From: SZAS-79 sp038319115
Lineage (GTDB): Bacteria; Pseudomonadota; Gammaproteobacteria; Burkholderiales; SG8-39
Assembly: GCA_038319115.1 (NCBI GenBank)
Contig: JBBQCV010000100.1
Location: 1-12,593 of the forward strand
Reading direction: 5' to 3'
Length of the DNA: 12,593 nt
Shown here: one piece after another, positions 11,189-12,593 of the stretch
How positions within the stretch are numbered: the first letter of the stretch is position 1
Layout of the letters: each line of letters starts with the position of its first letter
The notes under the pieces: generated by a model
What the model saw: the letters and a program-made list of their open reading frames with translations, nothing else
What the model was told of the DNA's origin: nothing
Databases searched by the model: none
Position numbers and translations under genes: made by a program

Positions 11189-12593
11189 AGCGCGATCCAG
11201 CCCGGCCGTTCAAGGTCAGCATCATCGGCGGCGGCCCCGGCGGGCTTTATTTCGCCGTCCTCGCGAAGAAGGCATGGCCGGCGTGGGACATCACGGTCTA
11301 CGAACGCAACCGCGCCGACGACACTTTCGGCTTCGGGGTGGTGTTTTCCGATGAGACGCTCGGCGCTTTCCGCGACTACGACGTGGCTTCGTACGAAGCC
11401 ATCCGGCGCGCCTTCGCCTACTGGGGCGACGTGGACGTGGTCTACAAGGGCGAAACGATCCGCTGCGCAGGCAACGGCTTTTGCGGGTGCTCGCGCATGA
11501 CGCTGCTGCGCCTGCTGCAGGAGCGCGCGGGCGAGCTTGGCGTCACGCTGCGCTTCCAGCACGACGTCGGCGGGGTCGAGGACTTCCCCGATGCCGACCT
11601 GATCGTGGCCGCCGACGGGATCAACTCGCGCGTGCGCGAGGCCCACAAGGACCATTTCAGGCCCACTGTCGACCTGCGGCCGAACAAATTCACCTGGCTG
11701 GGCTCGACCCTGCCGATGGACGCGTTCAAGTATTTTTTCCGCGACACGCCGCAGGGCATCGTGCTTGCGCACTGCTACCAGTACGAGAAGGGCGCCTCGA
11801 CATGGGTCATCGAGACCGGCGCCGACACGTGGGAGAAGATCGGCTTCGATCGCATGGACGAGGCCGCGATGCTGCAGACCATCGAGGCCATCTTTGTCGA
11901 GGAGCTGGCGGGCCACCGGCTGATCGCCAATCGCTCGCAGTGGCGAAATTTCCCCACCATCCGCAACGCCACCTGGGTCATGGGCAACGTGGTGCTGGTG
12001 GGCGATGCCAAGGCCACCGCGCATTTTTCCATCGGTTCGGGCACCAAGCTCGCGATGGAGGATGCGATCGCGCTGTTCGAGGCCTTCCGCCACGAGGGCG
12101 CGGTCAAGGGCGCGCTTGCGCATTACGATGCGCAGCGGCGCGAGGACGTCGAGAAGACGCAGCACGCAGCGGACGTTTCGCTGTCGTGGTTCGAGAACAT
12201 GCCGCGCTACTGGGGCATGGACCCGCTGCAGTTCGCCTTTGGCGTGATGTCGCGCTCCAAGCAGATCACCTACGAAAACCTGCGCCTGCGAGACGACCGG
12301 TTCCTTGCGGACGTGACGCGCTGGTTCGCCCTCAAGGTCAAGGCCGAAGGCATGGACCACGACGACCGGGTCGACCCGGACAACCCGCCTGCGCCCATGT
12401 TCCTGCCCTTTCGCCTGCGCGGCATGCAGCTCGAGAACCGCGTGGTGGTGTCGCCGATGGACCAGTACATGGCCGAGGACGGGATGCCCACCGACTGGCA
12501 CCTGGTGCACCTGGGCAGCCGCGCCATCGGCGGCGCCGGCCTGGTCATAGCCGAGATGACCGACGTCAGCCGCCCCGCGCGGATCTCGCCCGG
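11185..12593 (+). CDS. Fused FAD monooxygenase / OYE-like reductase (2-aminobenzoyl-CoA monooxygenase/reductase or salicylyl-CoA 5-hydroxylase type), 3' end missing
   Basis: The visible 469 codons run to the window edge without a stop. Residues 1-385 form a flavin-dependent aromatic hydroxylase: FAD-binding IIGGGPGGLYFA (13-24), TFGFGVVFSDETLG (47-60), the DG motif VAADGINSRVRE (141-152) and the GD motif LVGDAKATAHFSIGSGTKLA (271-290). After a Pro-rich linker (398-404), an Old-Yellow-Enzyme-like TIM barrel begins: NRVVVSPMDQY (418-428), DWHLVHLGSRAIGGAGLV (437-454). This two-domain order is the hallmark of 2-aminobenzoyl-CoA monooxygenase/reductase of Azoarcus evansii and of bifunctional salicylyl-CoA 5-hydroxylases, usually about 770-780 residues, so about 300 residues lie outside. 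The first hydroxylates the CoA ester and hydrogenates the ring; the second yields gentisyl-CoA. Substrate is unresolved. The ATG overlaps the Rid stop by four bases, and the upstream ligase supplies the CoA ester. Confidence 0.92.
   Translation, partial: MKRDPARPFKVSIIGGGPGGLYFAVLAKKAWPAWDITVYERNRADDTFGFGVVFSDETLGAFRDYDVASYEAIRRAFAYWGDVDVVYKGETIRCAGNGFCGCSRMTLLRLLQERAGELGVTLRFQHDVGGVEDFPDADLIVAADGINSRVREAHKDHFRPTVDLRPNKFTWLGSTLPMDAFKYFFRDTPQGIVLAHCYQYEKGASTWVIETGADTWEKIGFDRMDEAAMLQTIEAIFVEELAGHRLIANRSQWRNFPTIRNATWVMGNVVLVGDAKATAHFSIGSGTKLAMEDAIALFEAFRHEGAVKGALAHYDAQRREDVEKTQHAADVSLSWFENMPRYWGMDPLQFAFGVMSRSKQITYENLRLRDDRFLADVTRWFALKVKAEGMDHDDRVDPDNPPAPMFLPFRLRGMQLENRVVVSPMDQYMAEDGMPTDWHLVHLGSRAIGGAGLVIAEMTDVSRPARISP

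Noticed and set aside
10834..12510. A 558-codon minus-strand frame opposite the Rid and monooxygenase genes
   Set aside because: It crosses two clearly coding plus-strand genes and its composition (many His, Arg, Val) is typical of an antisense shadow.

Overview
The window is high-GC DNA with dense gene packing, short Shine-Dalgarno spacers and a catabolic gene order familiar from Burkholderiales and other Betaproteobacteria. That placement is an inference from gene content; there is no rRNA or other phylogenetic marker here.

Left block, about 1-2440, all on the minus strand: an accessory region read from right to left. A complete DUF4143-type AAA ATPase (1213-2397) starts directly beside a perfect 11-bp inverted repeat. 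Downstream of it lie the remnant of a YhcG/DUF1016-type nuclease gene (N-terminal domain only, with an in-frame stop), then a DUF4160 gene that has lost its 5' end, an intact DUF2442 gene, and a small unrecognised protein running off the left edge. The YhcG and DUF4160 remnants meet within about ten bases, which looks like a deletion or recombination scar.

Middle block, about 2441-6560: a 0.3-kb gene-free spacer, then two plus-strand metabolic genes, a stand-alone MetE C-terminal-like zinc methyltransferase homologue (2731-3855) and an IlvD/Edd-family sugar-acid dehydratase with the [2Fe-2S] cysteine set of pentonate dehydratases (3970-5670). Convergent to these is a secreted, Ala/Pro/Lys-tailed protein (5757-6344) whose core resembles YezG/DUF600 proteins. 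The 219-bp divergent spacer between it and the next gene carries four consecutive 10-bp units, each starting with CAT.

Right block, 6564-12593, plus strand: a MarR regulator followed by a tight operon of crotonase, acyl-CoA dehydrogenase, aryl-CoA ligase, Rid-family protein and the 5' part of a fused FAD monooxygenase/Old-Yellow-Enzyme-like gene. Genes overlap by ATGA at two junctions. This is the layout of aerobic CoA-thioester aromatic degradation of the 2-aminobenzoate (anthranilate) or salicylate type: the ligase makes the aryl-CoA, the fused flavoenzyme hydroxylates it (and, in the aminobenzoyl case, reduces the ring), and the crotonase and dehydrogenase carry out beta-oxidation-like steps. 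The substrate cannot be fixed from sequence alone. Two members depart from textbook active sites: the crotonase lacks both canonical glutamates and the Rid protein lacks the substrate-binding arginine of RidA. I found no CRISPR array, tRNA, rRNA or intact insertion sequence.
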